DNA from: M55B127 sp034521955
GTDB taxonomy: Bacteria > Bacillota > Halanaerobiia > Halanaerobiales > M55B127
DNA: 64,000 nt
Assembly: GCA_034521955.1 (NCBI GenBank)
Contig: JAXHLT010000003.1
Coordinates: 434,001-498,000 of the forward strand
Direction: 5' to 3'
In this document: piece by piece, positions 26,523-36,207 of the stretch
How positions within the stretch are numbered: the first letter of the stretch is position 1
Layout: the number at the start of each line of letters is the position of its first letter
Translations under genes and position numbers: made by a program
The notes under the pieces: generated by a model
The model's input: only the letters and a program-made list of their open reading frames with translations
Told to the model about the DNA's origin: nothing
Database searches by the model: none

Positions 26523-27872
26523 ATGTATGATGTAGTATTTATCGGTGATGAAATAAAGTCACCAAAGTTAAAGTCCCTGTGCATTAAACCGAATTCTCTT
26601 ATTCAGTGTAAAGGAGAGATTGGTGATTTTAAGTTAAAAATTAAAGAAAATGATAGTACAAAAGAAGAAAAAACAAAATATATTGTAATTAACTTAAAAG
26701 CTAAACGAGAAAATCCTATTGAAAATACAATAGACTTTACTCATCCTCTTGAAGAGTTAGATCAAAAAAAAGATATAGTATTTATTCAAGACTATGAAGA
26801 TATATCTCCTGCAGTAATAAACAATGAAGGTCTTAAAAAAGCATTAACAGTTAAAGAAAACTACAAAGATGTAGAAACATACTATCTTTACCGTTCAATG
26901 CGCTTTACTGAAGAAAATGATCAACTCTATGAAAGTTTAAGAGAAAAAGGAGTAATCTTTCTTCAGTATGAAATGGATAATATTAAGTTAGATGATCAAG
27001 GAAATATAGAATATAAGAGAGGTAAAATTAAACATAATCTAACAGGGCAAATTATAACAGCACCAAAACTAAAACCAGATCCAAAAATTAAAAAAATAGC
27101 AAGACTACTTAATATAGAAATGAATGATAATGAATACATGCAGAGAGAAAACATATATCTTCAACCTACCTTAACAGGAAAAAGAGGAGTATACGCACTG
27201 GGTGGAGCAAGGGGTTTAAATGCATATACAGATTTAGATTTACAAATTGAATATACCTTAAATGAAATCAGGTCAAATCTATTTGATATCGAACCTCTAA
27301 CTGATTTTGACAGAGTAGTAGATGATCAAAAGTGTATCCTCTGTTATACATGTTATCGGGTCTGTCCACATGGAGCAGTTGAAGAAGATGATAAGTTAGA
27401 TGCAATGCAGATCAATGAACTAGCCTGTTACGGCTGTGATGCCTGTATATCACACTGCCCGGCAGATGCTATTTCATATGATAGAAAAGAAGAAGAAAAA
27501 AAGGAAACTGAAACACTTAAAGTTATGATGTGTGAAAATTCAGCTGATACTGCATTTAATAAAATAGATAAAGAAAAATATAAAGATGTTAAAGTAGAGA
27601 AAATACCCTGTGTAAGCAGTATAAAAAAGGATGAAATATTTGACTATTTAAGAAACAAAGATTCAAGGCTTCTAATTTTAGGCTGTTTTGAAGACTCCTG
27701 TAAACATCTAACCGGTGATATGAGGGGAGAAAGAATAGCAGCTGAAGTTAAAGGTATTTTAAATGATCTTGAAATGAAAGAAGATAGAGTATTATTTGAA
27801 CGTCTTTCACCACGAATGGAGGAAGACTTAGATCAATTTCTTATGTGGTGGAAAGAAGGTGGTAGCAAATGA
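26523..27872 (+). CDS. degenerate HdrA C-terminal half with two [4Fe-4S] sites fused to an MvhD-like domain
   Basis: This 449-residue protein resembles the second half of HdrA. It has no GxGxxG dinucleotide motif but has GVYALGGARGLNAY where HdrA carries its late FAD block. Two ferredoxin motifs follow: Cys271, 274, 277, 281 and Cys302, 305, 308, 312. From about residue 333 it has an MvhD-like domain with Cys337, Cys363, Cys388 and Cys393, which in MvhD passes electrons to HdrA. It overlaps metV by four bases. The fusion suggests a fixed electron exit for the split HdrA pair. Confidence 0.75.
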   Translation: MYDVVFIGDEIKSPKLKSLCIKPNSLIQCKGEIGDFKLKIKENDSTKEEKTKYIVINLKAKRENPIENTIDFTHPLEELDQKKDIVFIQDYEDISPAVINNEGLKKALTVKENYKDVETYYLYRSMRFTEENDQLYESLREKGVIFLQYEMDNIKLDDQGNIEYKRGKIKHNLTGQIITAPKLKPDPKIKKIARLLNIEMNDNEYMQRENIYLQPTLTGKRGVYALGGARGLNAYTDLDLQIEYTLNEIRSNLFDIEPLTDFDRVVDDQKCILCYTCYRVCPHGAVEEDDKLDAMQINELACYGCDACISHCPADAISYDRKEEEKKETETLKVMMCENSADTAFNKIDKEKYKDVKVEKIPCVSSIKKDEIFDYLRNKDSRLLILGCFEDSCKHLTGDMRGERIAAEVKGILNDLEMKEDRVLFERLSPRMEEDLDQFLMWWKEGGSK

Positions 27873-28555
27873 TTGTAGCAGAACAAAAAAATATAAAAGA
27901 AATAATAGATATCTTAGGAGATGACTTTAACAACCTACTAATTGTAGGCTGTGGAACATGTGTAACAGTAAGTTTAGCTGGTGGTGAAAGAGAAGTTAAA
28001 TCACTTGCTTCAATTTTAAGAACATATTATGCAAACCATGACCAAGATGTAACTATCAATACAACAACTGTTAAAAGACAGTGTGACTTTGAATTTATAG
28101 ATGATATTGAAGAGATGATTAAAGAAAATGATATAATCTTATCTCTTGCATGTGGTATAGGTGTACAGCATGTAGTAGAAAGATATCCTGAAAAAATCGT
28201 CTATCCAGGTTTAAACACTAGCTTTTATGGAGCAACAACAGCTGTTGGTCAATGGGATGAAATGTGTATTGGTTGTGGTGACTGTATATTAGACGAATAT
28301 TTTGCAATCTGTCCAATTGCCAGGTGTTCAAAACAGTTACTAAACGGACCCTGTGGTGGTTCACAGAACGGTGAATGTGAGGTTGATCCTGATATTGACT
28401 GTGCCTGGGAGTTAATCTATAACAGGGCAGAAAAACTTGATAAAGTAGAAGAACTTTTAGGATATAAAAAACCAAAGGATTGGGAAGTTTATCGAGATGG
28501 TGGTCCCAGAAAATTAATTAATGAAGAGTACCATGAGGATAGAAAGGAGACATAA
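27869..28555 (+). CDS. metV: MetV-like methylenetetrahydrofolate reductase C-terminal domain protein
   Basis: This 228-residue protein matches MetV, the zinc/Fe-S partner of MetF in acetogens. An N-terminal block carries VGCGTCVTVSLAGG, the middle has LACGIGVQ, and the C-terminal cysteine motif runs CIGCGDC...CPIARCSK...GPCGG with two further Cys to about residue 190. MetV is needed for MetF to exchange electrons with ferredoxin- or Hdr-type partners. Its ATG overlaps the previous gene stop by four bases, and metF begins one base after its end, so the products are made together. Confidence 0.88.
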   Translation: MIVAEQKNIKEIIDILGDDFNNLLIVGCGTCVTVSLAGGEREVKSLASILRTYYANHDQDVTINTTTVKRQCDFEFIDDIEEMIKENDIILSLACGIGVQHVVERYPEKIVYPGLNTSFYGATTAVGQWDEMCIGCGDCILDEYFAICPIARCSKQLLNGPCGGSQNGECEVDPDIDCAWELIYNRAEKLDKVEELLGYKKPKDWEVYRDGGPRKLINEEYHEDRKET

Positions 28556-28556
28556 A

Positions 28557-29483
28557 ATGACTACTAAAAAATACTCTAAAGTAAAAAATATGCTAGATGC
28601 CGGTCATTTTGTTGTCTGCAGTGAGATGGGACCTCCAATTGGAGCAGATCCGGAATTTATCAGAAAAAAGGCCAAATATTTAAAAGGTTATGTTGACGGA
28701 GTAAATGTAACCGATAACCAGACTGCAATAGTTAGGATGTCATCTATTGCAGCAGCCAAGATTGCAATGGATGAAGGACTCGAAATGATTATCCAGGTTA
28801 CTGCTCGAGACAGAAACCGAATTGGTCTACAAAGTGATATCCTGGGAGCTAGTTCTCTTGGTTTAAGAAATGTACTGCTTTTAACCGGAGATCATCAAAG
28901 TTTTGGTAAAGATCCAGGTTCAAAAAATGTATTTGAATTAGGTTCTGTTCAATTAATTAAAGCAGTTTCTGATATGGTAAATGATGGAATACTGCTTAAT
29001 GGTAAAGAAATGGATGTACCTCCCAAGATGTTTATCGGTGGTGCAGCAAATCCATTTGCTGATCCTTTTGAAATGCAGATGATTAAAATGCAGAAAAAAG
29101 TAAATGCAGGGGTGGAATTTTTTCAAACTCAGGCTATCTATAACCTGGATAAGTTTGAGTACTGGATGGAAGAAGTTAAAAAAAGAGGAATTCATAAAAA
29201 AGCATATATTTTAGCAGGAATCTTACCAACAAGATCTGCTAAAGCATTAAGGATGATGAAAAAGTATGTAGCAGGTATGGATGTACCTGATCATATAATA
29301 AAGAGAATGGATCAGGCAGAAGATAAAGAAAAAGAAGGGGTTAAAATGGCAGTAGAAACTATTCAAAGAGTAAAAGAAATAGAAGGGGTAAGAGGAGTAC
29401 ACTTAATGCCGGTTGCCTGGGAAGAAATTACACCAGAAGTAATAAAACAGGCTTCTCTTTATCCAAGACCGGAGGTGGAATAG
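28557..29483 (+). CDS. metF: methylenetetrahydrofolate reductase (MetF)
   Basis: This TIM-barrel flavoprotein of about 308 residues interconverts methylene-THF and methyl-THF. Family motifs include the early VCSEMGPPIGADP (FE/P-type entry), LLLTGDHQ, and FFQTQAIYNLD with GILPTRSAKALRMMKKYV. ATG 28557 is chosen because AAGGAG lies just before it; an upstream in-frame start falls within metV. With MetV and Hdr-type partners next door, and methyltransferases upstream, the enzyme here most likely runs in the methyl-oxidising direction. Confidence 0.92.
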   Translation: MTTKKYSKVKNMLDAGHFVVCSEMGPPIGADPEFIRKKAKYLKGYVDGVNVTDNQTAIVRMSSIAAAKIAMDEGLEMIIQVTARDRNRIGLQSDILGASSLGLRNVLLLTGDHQSFGKDPGSKNVFELGSVQLIKAVSDMVNDGILLNGKEMDVPPKMFIGGAANPFADPFEMQMIKMQKKVNAGVEFFQTQAIYNLDKFEYWMEEVKKRGIHKKAYILAGILPTRSAKALRMMKKYVAGMDVPDHIIKRMDQAEDKEKEGVKMAVETIQRVKEIEGVRGVHLMPVAWEEITPEVIKQASLYPRPEVE

Positions 29484-29927
29484 ATGGATAATAACTTTAA
29501 AATAGAAATAACTAAACGCCCGGGTGGAGAAAATATAATGATGTGTTATAGCTGTGGCAGCTGTACAGCAACCTGTCCGATCAGTGAAATCGATGAATCT
29601 TTTAATCCCAGGCTGATGATCAAAAAATCCCTTTTAGGACATAAAGAAGAAGTTTTAGATAATGATGACCTATGGAAATGTATTCAGTGCAGACGCTGTG
29701 TAGCTCACTGTCCACAGAATGTAAAGTTTGCTGACATAATGAGAGTTCTAAGAGATCTATCTATAGAAGCCGGCCATTATCCCGAATCTCTTAAAGAAAA
29801 AGTAGATAAGCTGGATAAAGCCGTTTATCAGTATAGACTTGATATTGTATCAGATCATTTAGAGAACAAAGAAGATATCGAAGACAAAATAGAGACTATG
29901 GTTAGTGGTGGTGATCGAGATGGCTAA
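29484..29927 (+). CDS. hdrC: HdrC-like 4Fe-4S dicluster protein
   Basis: This 147-residue protein has two complete [4Fe-4S] motifs, Cys21-24-27-31 (CYSCGSCTATC) and Cys66-69-72-76 (CIQCRRCVAHC), then a short helical tail, as in HdrC. It begins immediately after the metF stop and its end overlaps hdrA by eight bases. In the usual Hdr complex HdrC bridges HdrA and HdrB. No HdrB with CCG domains is encoded in the window, so here it more likely links HdrA to MetV/MetF. Confidence 0.88.
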   Translation: MDNNFKIEITKRPGGENIMMCYSCGSCTATCPISEIDESFNPRLMIKKSLLGHKEEVLDNDDLWKCIQCRRCVAHCPQNVKFADIMRVLRDLSIEAGHYPESLKEKVDKLDKAVYQYRLDIVSDHLENKEDIEDKIETMVSGGDRDG

Positions 29928-32900
29928 GCCGGTACTTGTTTTAGGTGGTGGGATAGCAGGAATACAAGCTGCTACAGACCTGGCAGAAATGGGTATACCG
30001 GTCTATTTAGTTGAAAAAAAACCGGCCTTAGGAGGTAAAATGGCTCAGTTGGATAAAACATTTCCAACCAATGACTGTTCGACCTGTATTTTAGCTCCTA
30101 AAATCAGTGACTGCTATAACCATGAACTTGTAACTACCTTTACATATAGTGAACTAACAGATCTAAAAGGTAAAGTTGGTAACTTCACAGCTACAATAAA
30201 ACAAAAGCCTAGATATGTAGATGTTGACTTATGTACAGGTTGTTCGGAATGTATCGAAAACTGTCCGGTAACTGTTGAAGATCAGTTCAATCAAGGCATA
30301 GATAACAGAAAAGCAGTTTTTAAGTATCAGGACCAGGCAGTTCCCAATGTGGTCGCAATTGATCCTGAACACTGTCTGATGATCAACAAAGGGGTCTGTG
30401 GACTCTGTTCAAAAAACTGTGATAAAGGTGCAATTAACTATGATCAAACCGAAGAATTAATCGATCTTGATGTTGCTTCTGTTGTATTTGCAGCAGGTTA
30501 TGATGCCTTTGAAGGTAATATTGTAAGTGAATATGGTTATCTAAACTATGAAAATGTAATCACTAGTTTAGAGTATGAAAGATACTTAAGTGCTTCTGGT
30601 CCAACCGGTGGACATGTTGTCCGACCTTCAGATGGTAAAGAAGCAAAAAAAATCGCCTTTTTACACTGTGCTGGTTCAAGAGATACCAGGTCAGATACAA
30701 ACTACTGTTCTTCAGTATGTTGTATGTATTCCATAAAACAGTCTAAAATTACAAAAGAACATATCAAAGACTCAGAACTAGACTTATACTACATGGATAT
30801 CAGATCTTTTGGTAAAGGTTTTGAACGATACTATAACAGTGCAGAAGAAACTGAAGGTATTAACTTTAAAAGAAGCAGAATTGCTGAGATAGAAAAAGAT
30901 AAAAAAACCGATCAAATAGTAATTAAATCTTTAGATGAAGATGGAAATATAGTAACTGATCAGTATGATTTAGTTGTATTAGCCGTTGGTTTAAAACCAA
31001 ATCAAGAAGTCAGTGATATGATGAAAAGGTTAAAAATCAGGGTTAATAAGTTTGGTTTTGCTGATGTAGATGAAATCAATCCACTACAAACCAGTAGAAA
31101 AGGTGTTTATGCTAGTGGAGTAATCACAGGACCAAAGGATATACCGGAATCAGTTATTCAGGCCAGTGGATCTGCAATATTAGCAGCTCAAGATTCATAT
31201 GGAATGATTACAAAAGGAGATTCACAAGAAAAAACCAAACAATCGGATGAAGAAAAGTATAGATTTGTTGACAATGAAAGAACTAAAACCGGAGTATTTG
31301 TCTGTGACTGTGGTACAAATATAGCTGGAGTAGTTGATGTAGAGAAAGTTACAAAGCAAGCAGAAGACCTACCCTTTGTTGAACATGCTGAAGAAGTTAG
31401 ATACCTATGTTCTTCAGATGGACAAAGTGTAATTGAAAAACAAATTAAAGAAAAAGGGTTAAATAGAATAGTAGTTGCTTCCTGTACTCCAAGAACTCAC
31501 CAACCACTATTTCAAAAAGCGGTTGCAAGGGCTGGTCTTAATCCATATTTAATGGTAATGACCAATATTCGTGACCAGGATTCCTGGGTACACAGAGAAG
31601 AAAAAGAAAAGGCTACTGAAAAAGCATTTGACCTTGTTAAAGCTGCTGCTGCAAAAGCAAGAATGGCTCATTCACTGCAACGAGAAAATATCGAAAAAAT
31701 AGATAATGCTTTTGTAATTGGTGGTGGAGTATCAGGTATGACCTCAGCTTTACAGTTAGCAGATCTCGGATTTCAAACTTATCTTATTGAAAAAGAAGAT
31801 AAGCTAGGTGGAAATGCTAATAAGGTTATGTTAACAATGGATGGAAGACCAGTTGATAACTATATCAATAAGTTAAAGAAAAAAGCTTTAAATCATTCTA
31901 ACTTAGATGTGTTATTTAAATCATAAAATTGATGAAATTAAAGGATATGTAGGTAATTATCAGTTTAAGATTACAAATCAAAATAATAATGAGAAAAAAG
32001 AACTTGAGGGTGGAGTTGTAATTGTTGCAACTGGAGCAAATGAACTTGATACTGATGAATACTTAGCCAAAAATAGCTCTAAAGTGATTTCACAACTTGA
32101 TCTTGATGAAATCTTAAAAAACAATGAATTTAATAATGATATTGAAAAAATATCAATGATTCAATGTGTTGGTTCAAGAGAAGAAGACAGAGAATACTGT
32201 TCCAGACTATGTTGTACACAGGCAGTTAATAATGCAATCTATATCAAAGAAAGAAATCCTGATATTGATATAAAGATATTTTATCGAGAAATAAGGACAT
32301 ATGGACTGTATGAAGATAGATATAAAAAGGCAAGAGAGTTAGGTGTAGAGTTTATTAGATTTGAAGTTGAAGATAAACCTAAGTTAAAACAAAGTAATGG
32401 TAAAATAACAATAAGTTACACTGAACCAATTACAAAGTCAGAGATAACTGAAGAAACCGATCTTGTTGTTTTAGCAAAGGCTATTACTAATGGTGATAGT
32501 AATAAAGAACTGTCTAAAGCCTTAAAGGTTCCTTTAAATGAAGATAAGTTCTTCTTAGAAGCACATGTTAAGTTAAGACCTGTTGATTTTGCAACAGATG
32601 GTGTATTTTTAACAGGTTTAGCACATGGACCTAAAAACTTAGGAGAATCAATTTCACAGAGTCAAGCAGCAGCCAGTAGAGCAGCTTCAGTACTTGCTAA
32701 AGACTATCTATTAACTGAAGCAATGGTAACTACTGTTAATCCAAATCTCTGTTCAGCCTGTGGAACCTGTGAAGATGTCTGTGCATTTAAAGCAATTGAA
32801 GTTAATCATGAAAGAAATACTGCTGAAGTTAATACTGTTTTATGTAAGGGTTGTGGAAACTGTGTTGCGGTATGTCGTTCCCATGCAGTTGAACTACAGG

Positions 32901-32995
32901 GCTTTACCAATGAACAGTTATTAGATGAAATGTCAGCACTATTTTCAGACCGTAAACCAAATCTAACAAAAATGGGAGGGATAGATAATGAGTGA
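29920..32995 (+). CDS. hdrA: HdrA, full-length with two Rossmann regions (one-base frameshift near 31918)
   Basis: After correction this is a flavo/iron-sulfur protein of about 1024 residues. Residues 5-40 hold VLVLGGGIAGIQ and LGGK. The HdrA cluster motif is at Cys53, Cys56 and Cys65. Ferredoxin-like sites use Cys105-108-111-115 and Cys152-160-163-167. A second FAD motif, VIGGGVSGMTSA, follows, and the C-terminus has two more sites (CSACGTCEDVC and CKGCGNCVAVC). The first frame stops at 31924-31926; the next frame continues with NHKIDEIKGYVGNY, the expected HdrA text, so one extra base in the TTTAAA run is likely. ATG 29920 has GGTGGTGA before it. HdrA is the FAD site of electron bifurcation. 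Confidence 0.85.
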
Positions 32996-33455
32996 TACAC
33001 AAGAATTTGAACCAAAAATTGCAGCCTTTTTATGTACCTGGTGTAGTTATGCAGCAGCAGATCTCGCAGGAAGCAGTAGAATTCAATATCCTCCCAATAT
33101 AAGGGTTATGAGAGTTCCCTGTACTGGAAGAATGGATCCCTTTTTAATCATTAAAGCCTTTAATATGGGAGCAGATGGAATTTTAGTATCAGGCTGTCAT
33201 CCGGGAGACTGCCATTTCTTAGATGGAAACCTTTATGCTAGAAGAAGGTTTGTAATGTTAAATGAACTCCTACAGTATGCAGGAGTTGAAAATAACCGTC
33301 TTAACTTTACCTGGTGTTCAGCATCTGAAGGTAAGAGGTTTGCACAAGTTGTTAAAAATACAGTAAAAAATGTAAAAGAAGTTGGTCCCTGGAAGGGTTT
33401 TGATGGACAGGGATTTAGTAAGAAAGAAGGTGAGCTTGCCGGTGAAAAGGTATGA
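32988..33455 (+). CDS. MvhD/FlxD-like hydrogenase iron-sulfur subunit
   Basis: This 155-residue protein has the MvhD cysteine pattern: Cys16 and Cys19 (FLCTWCSYAAADLAG), Cys45 in RVPCTGRMD, and Cys70 and Cys75 in SGCHPGDCHF. MvhD passes electrons from an input module to HdrA. Its ATG overlaps the hdrA stop, and its own stop is overlapped by the next gene. Since the three following genes resemble FlxC, FlxB and FlxA rather than hydrogenase subunits, FlxD is the better parallel. No hydrogenase large subunit is nearby. Confidence 0.9.
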   Translation: MSDTQEFEPKIAAFLCTWCSYAAADLAGSSRIQYPPNIRVMRVPCTGRMDPFLIIKAFNMGADGILVSGCHPGDCHFLDGNLYARRRFVMLNELLQYAGVENNRLNFTWCSASEGKRFAQVVKNTVKNVKEVGPWKGFDGQGFSKKEGELAGEKV

Positions 33456-34293
33456 ACAAATAACTAAAGAGATAAGAGAAGTTGCTCAAGAACTTTTAGA
33501 AAAAAATGAAGTAGAAAAAGTAATCGGTTTTGGAAAGGGATTAATATTAGATGAAATAGGTCCCATATTTATCTCAAAACCTAAAGATATAGAACGATTA
33601 GAATTTACACCTAAAGCTGAAATGTCACTGGCAAAGTATCTTTTAAACTATAAAGGAAGAAATGTTGCAATTGTAGCCAAACCCTGTGACAGCAGAGCAA
33701 TTGCTTCTTATCTTTCTGAAAACTTAATTAACAGAGATGAAGTTAAAATTATAGGAATTAACGGCTGTCCGGGTATTGAAGATAACACAGCTTGTGATGA
33801 ATGTGATATAAGAAATGCAGTTATCGCTGATTATTATGTCGGTGAAAAGATGACTGAAGAAGATATCCAAAAAGAACTCAAAGACAAGGAAGATAAAATA
33901 GAAAAGATGAGTCCACAAGAAAGAATGGAGTACTTTAGAAGTGAGTTTGAAAGATGTACCCGCTGTTATGCATGTCGTGAAGCATGTTTTGTCTGTTACT
34001 GTGAAGAGTGTTTTACAGACAGTAATCAACCAAACTGGATTAAAGAAAGTGTAAGTTTAAACGATAACTTTACTTACCATATCATGCGAGCAATGCATAT
34101 GGCAGGTAGATGTGTAAACTGTGGAGCCTGTGAAATGGCCTGTCCAGAAGGTATTGATGTCAGAGCCCTAGAAGCAAAGATGGTAAGAGTTGCTGATGAG
34201 TTATTTGACTACAGAGCTGGTGTTGATCCTGAGCAAAAAACACTTCTGGCGGAATATGATGTTAATGATAGTGAAAAGGGGTTTATGGACTAA
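33442..34293 (+). CDS. FlxC-like 4Fe-4S dicluster protein with FrhB-like N-terminal region
   Basis: This protein of about 283 residues has an N-terminal FrhB/FdhB-like part (KVIGFGKG, VAIVAKPCDSRAI, INGCPGIEDNTACDEC). Two cysteine-rich iron-sulfur motifs follow: CTRCYACREACFVCYCEEC and CVNCGACEMACPEG. GTG 33442 is preferred, since the product then begins MKRYEQI like its relatives; GTG 33430 is an alternative. The start overlaps the MvhD-like gene by 14 bases. Position and content match FlxC of FlxABCD-Hdr systems. It would carry electrons between FlxB/FlxA and FlxD-HdrA. Confidence 0.75.
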   Translation: MKRYEQITKEIREVAQELLEKNEVEKVIGFGKGLILDEIGPIFISKPKDIERLEFTPKAEMSLAKYLLNYKGRNVAIVAKPCDSRAIASYLSENLINRDEVKIIGINGCPGIEDNTACDECDIRNAVIADYYVGEKMTEEDIQKELKDKEDKIEKMSPQERMEYFRSEFERCTRCYACREACFVCYCEECFTDSNQPNWIKESVSLNDNFTYHIMRAMHMAGRCVNCGACEMACPEGIDVRALEAKMVRVADELFDYRAGVDPEQKTLLAEYDVNDSEKGFMD

Positions 34294-34307
34294 GGAGGTG
34301 AAAAAGG

Positions 34308-35333
34308 ATGATGCTTAAAAAAATTGACTCAAGTCAATTTGAAAAATTATTTAATAAATTAAAAAAAGATTACAATATTGCAGCACCAATCTTACACCAA
34401 AAAGGAAAAAAAGAGTTAATAGAGTACAGCTTTATTGATGATTTCAAAAAAATTGTCTGGGACAAACAACCAGATACTTCTCCCAAAAACATTATCTTTC
34501 CACAAAACACTTTGTTAGGTAATGATTATGAGGAAAATAAAGAGTATGACAATAATAAAAAAACAATAGTATTAGGTGTAAGAAGCTGTGATCTTAGAGC
34601 AATAAAAACATTTGATCAGGTATTTATAGAAGATGAAATGTATACTGATCAAAACTATAAGGACAGAAGAGACAATACAATACTAGTTGGTCTTTCTTGT
34701 GAACAAAGAGAAGAGACTAGTTTCTGTGATGTATTAGGTATTGATGCTATAGAGAGTGATTATGCTCCAATCTATCTTTTTAAAGATAATGAAATATTCT
34801 GGATAAAGATTAATGATCAAGAATATGAAAGTATCTTTTCAGATCTACCAGATGGTAATCAACAAGATTTTGAAAAGTTATTAAACTTTAGAAGAGACAA
34901 CTTTAATCAAAGCAGCTTTGATTTAGATATCCCAGTTCCTTTACCGGAAAAAGAAATCTTTAAATCAGAAATCTGGGAGGAGATGTCTGAAAAATGTTTA
35001 AGTTGTGGAGTCTGTACCTATTACTGCCCAACCTGTTATTGTTTTAACTTTTTTTGGGAAGGTGAAGAAGAAGATTCTACAAAGTATAAAAACTGGGATT
35101 CATGTATGTTTTCATCCTATACTGTTCATGCCTCCGGCCATAACCCCCGTGAAAGTAAAGATAAAAGGTATCGCAATCGAATAATGCATAAGTTTTCATA
35201 TCATCCTTTAAATTATGAGGGTTTAGGTTGTGTGGGATGTGGAAGATGTATTGACCGCTGTCCGGTTAATTTAGATATTAGAGAAGCCTTAAAGTTAACA
35301 GAACAATTCTTAGATGAAAAAGGAGGGGCTTAA
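34308..35333 (+). CDS. FlxB/AsrA-like 4Fe-4S protein
   Basis: This 341-residue protein matches the family that includes anaerobic sulfite reductase subunit A and sulfhydrogenase beta subunits. It has the GVRSCDLRAIKTFDQVF block near 97-113, GLSCEQREETSFC near 133-145, and two C-terminal iron-sulfur motifs, CLSCGVCTYYCPTCYC and CVGCGRCIDRCP. A strong GGAGGTG lies seven bases before the ATG. In Flx systems this subunit relays electrons from the NAD(P)H-binding FlxA. AsrC, the sulfite reductase catalytic subunit, is absent, so sulfite reduction is unlikely. Confidence 0.82.
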   Translation: MMLKKIDSSQFEKLFNKLKKDYNIAAPILHQKGKKELIEYSFIDDFKKIVWDKQPDTSPKNIIFPQNTLLGNDYEENKEYDNNKKTIVLGVRSCDLRAIKTFDQVFIEDEMYTDQNYKDRRDNTILVGLSCEQREETSFCDVLGIDAIESDYAPIYLFKDNEIFWIKINDQEYESIFSDLPDGNQQDFEKLLNFRRDNFNQSSFDLDIPVPLPEKEIFKSEIWEEMSEKCLSCGVCTYYCPTCYCFNFFWEGEEEDSTKYKNWDSCMFSSYTVHASGHNPRESKDKRYRNRIMHKFSYHPLNYEGLGCVGCGRCIDRCPVNLDIREALKLTEQFLDEKGGA

Positions 35334-35335
35334 AA

Positions 35336-36181
35336 GTGGTTAAAACTGATATGCTGCCTCAAAAAGCAGAAATCTTGGATATTACACAAGAAACTACAAA
35401 CTTAAATATAAAAACATATAAAGTTAAGTTTAAAGATGATGACTTTCAAAAGAAGTTTAACTATAAGCCTGGTCAGTTTATGATGGTTACAGTATATGGA
35501 GTTGGAGAAGCCCCTTTTGGTTTTGCATCTTCACCAACAAATAAAGACTTTTTTGAGTTTTCAGTTAAAGAAGTTGGTTCTGTAACAAAAGAACTACACA
35601 ATAAAAAAATTGGTGATACAATCGGAATTAGAGGACCATTTGGAAACGGATTTCCGGTGGAAACAACAGATGGTAAAAACATAATCTTTATTGGTGGTGG
35701 AATAGGTTTAGCTCCTTTAAGGTCTTTAATTAACTATGTTTTAGATGAAAAAAATAGGGATAACTATAAAAAGGTACAACTATTAAATGCATTTAGATCT
35801 CCTGAAGACACTCTTTACTGTAATGACTATGATAGGTGGGAAAGTACTAAAAACACTAATGTAAGATATACAATCGATGAACCCTGTGAGGGCTGGAGTA
35901 AATGTGTTGGTTATCCACATGATTTAATTGAAGATAAACTAGAATGGGATTTACCAAATACAAGATTTTTTACCTGTGGTCCACCAATAATGATCAAGTT
36001 TGTTACCAATCGTCTAAAAGATTTAGGAATTAAATCTTCAGAGATTATTACAACTTTAGAGATGAAAATGTCATGTGGAGTTGGTAAGTGTGGGCGTTGT
36101 AATATTGGGCATTACTATGTATGTAAAGACGGACCCGTCTTTACAATGGAACAGCTTGGTGAAATGCCTGATGAGTATTAG
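35336..36181 (+). CDS. FlxA/AsrB-like FAD and NAD(P)-binding reductase subunit
   Basis: This 281-residue ferredoxin-NADP reductase-type protein has an FAD-binding beta barrel (about 8-105, with KPGQFMMV and GFASSP), an NAD(P) domain opening with IFIGGGIGLAPLRSL (117-131), and a C-terminal [2Fe-2S] site with Cys247, 252, 255 and 263. It starts at GTG 35336 two bases after the FlxB-like gene. It would be the point where NADH or NADPH enters or leaves the HdrA-centred complex. It is the last gene of the electron-transfer set before another methyltransferase. Confidence 0.87.
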   Translation: MVKTDMLPQKAEILDITQETTNLNIKTYKVKFKDDDFQKKFNYKPGQFMMVTVYGVGEAPFGFASSPTNKDFFEFSVKEVGSVTKELHNKKIGDTIGIRGPFGNGFPVETTDGKNIIFIGGGIGLAPLRSLINYVLDEKNRDNYKKVQLLNAFRSPEDTLYCNDYDRWESTKNTNVRYTIDEPCEGWSKCVGYPHDLIEDKLEWDLPNTRFFTCGPPIMIKFVTNRLKDLGIKSSEIITTLEMKMSCGVGKCGRCNIGHYYVCKDGPVFTMEQLGEMPDEY

Positions 36182-36207
36182 TCAAGAGTATTGAGGAGGT
36201 ATAAACA

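Noticed and set aside
34308..36181. Anaerobic sulfite reductase operon (asrAB)
   Set aside because: The catalytic AsrC subunit is absent and the neighbours are MvhD- and HdrA-like, so the Flx assignment fits better.
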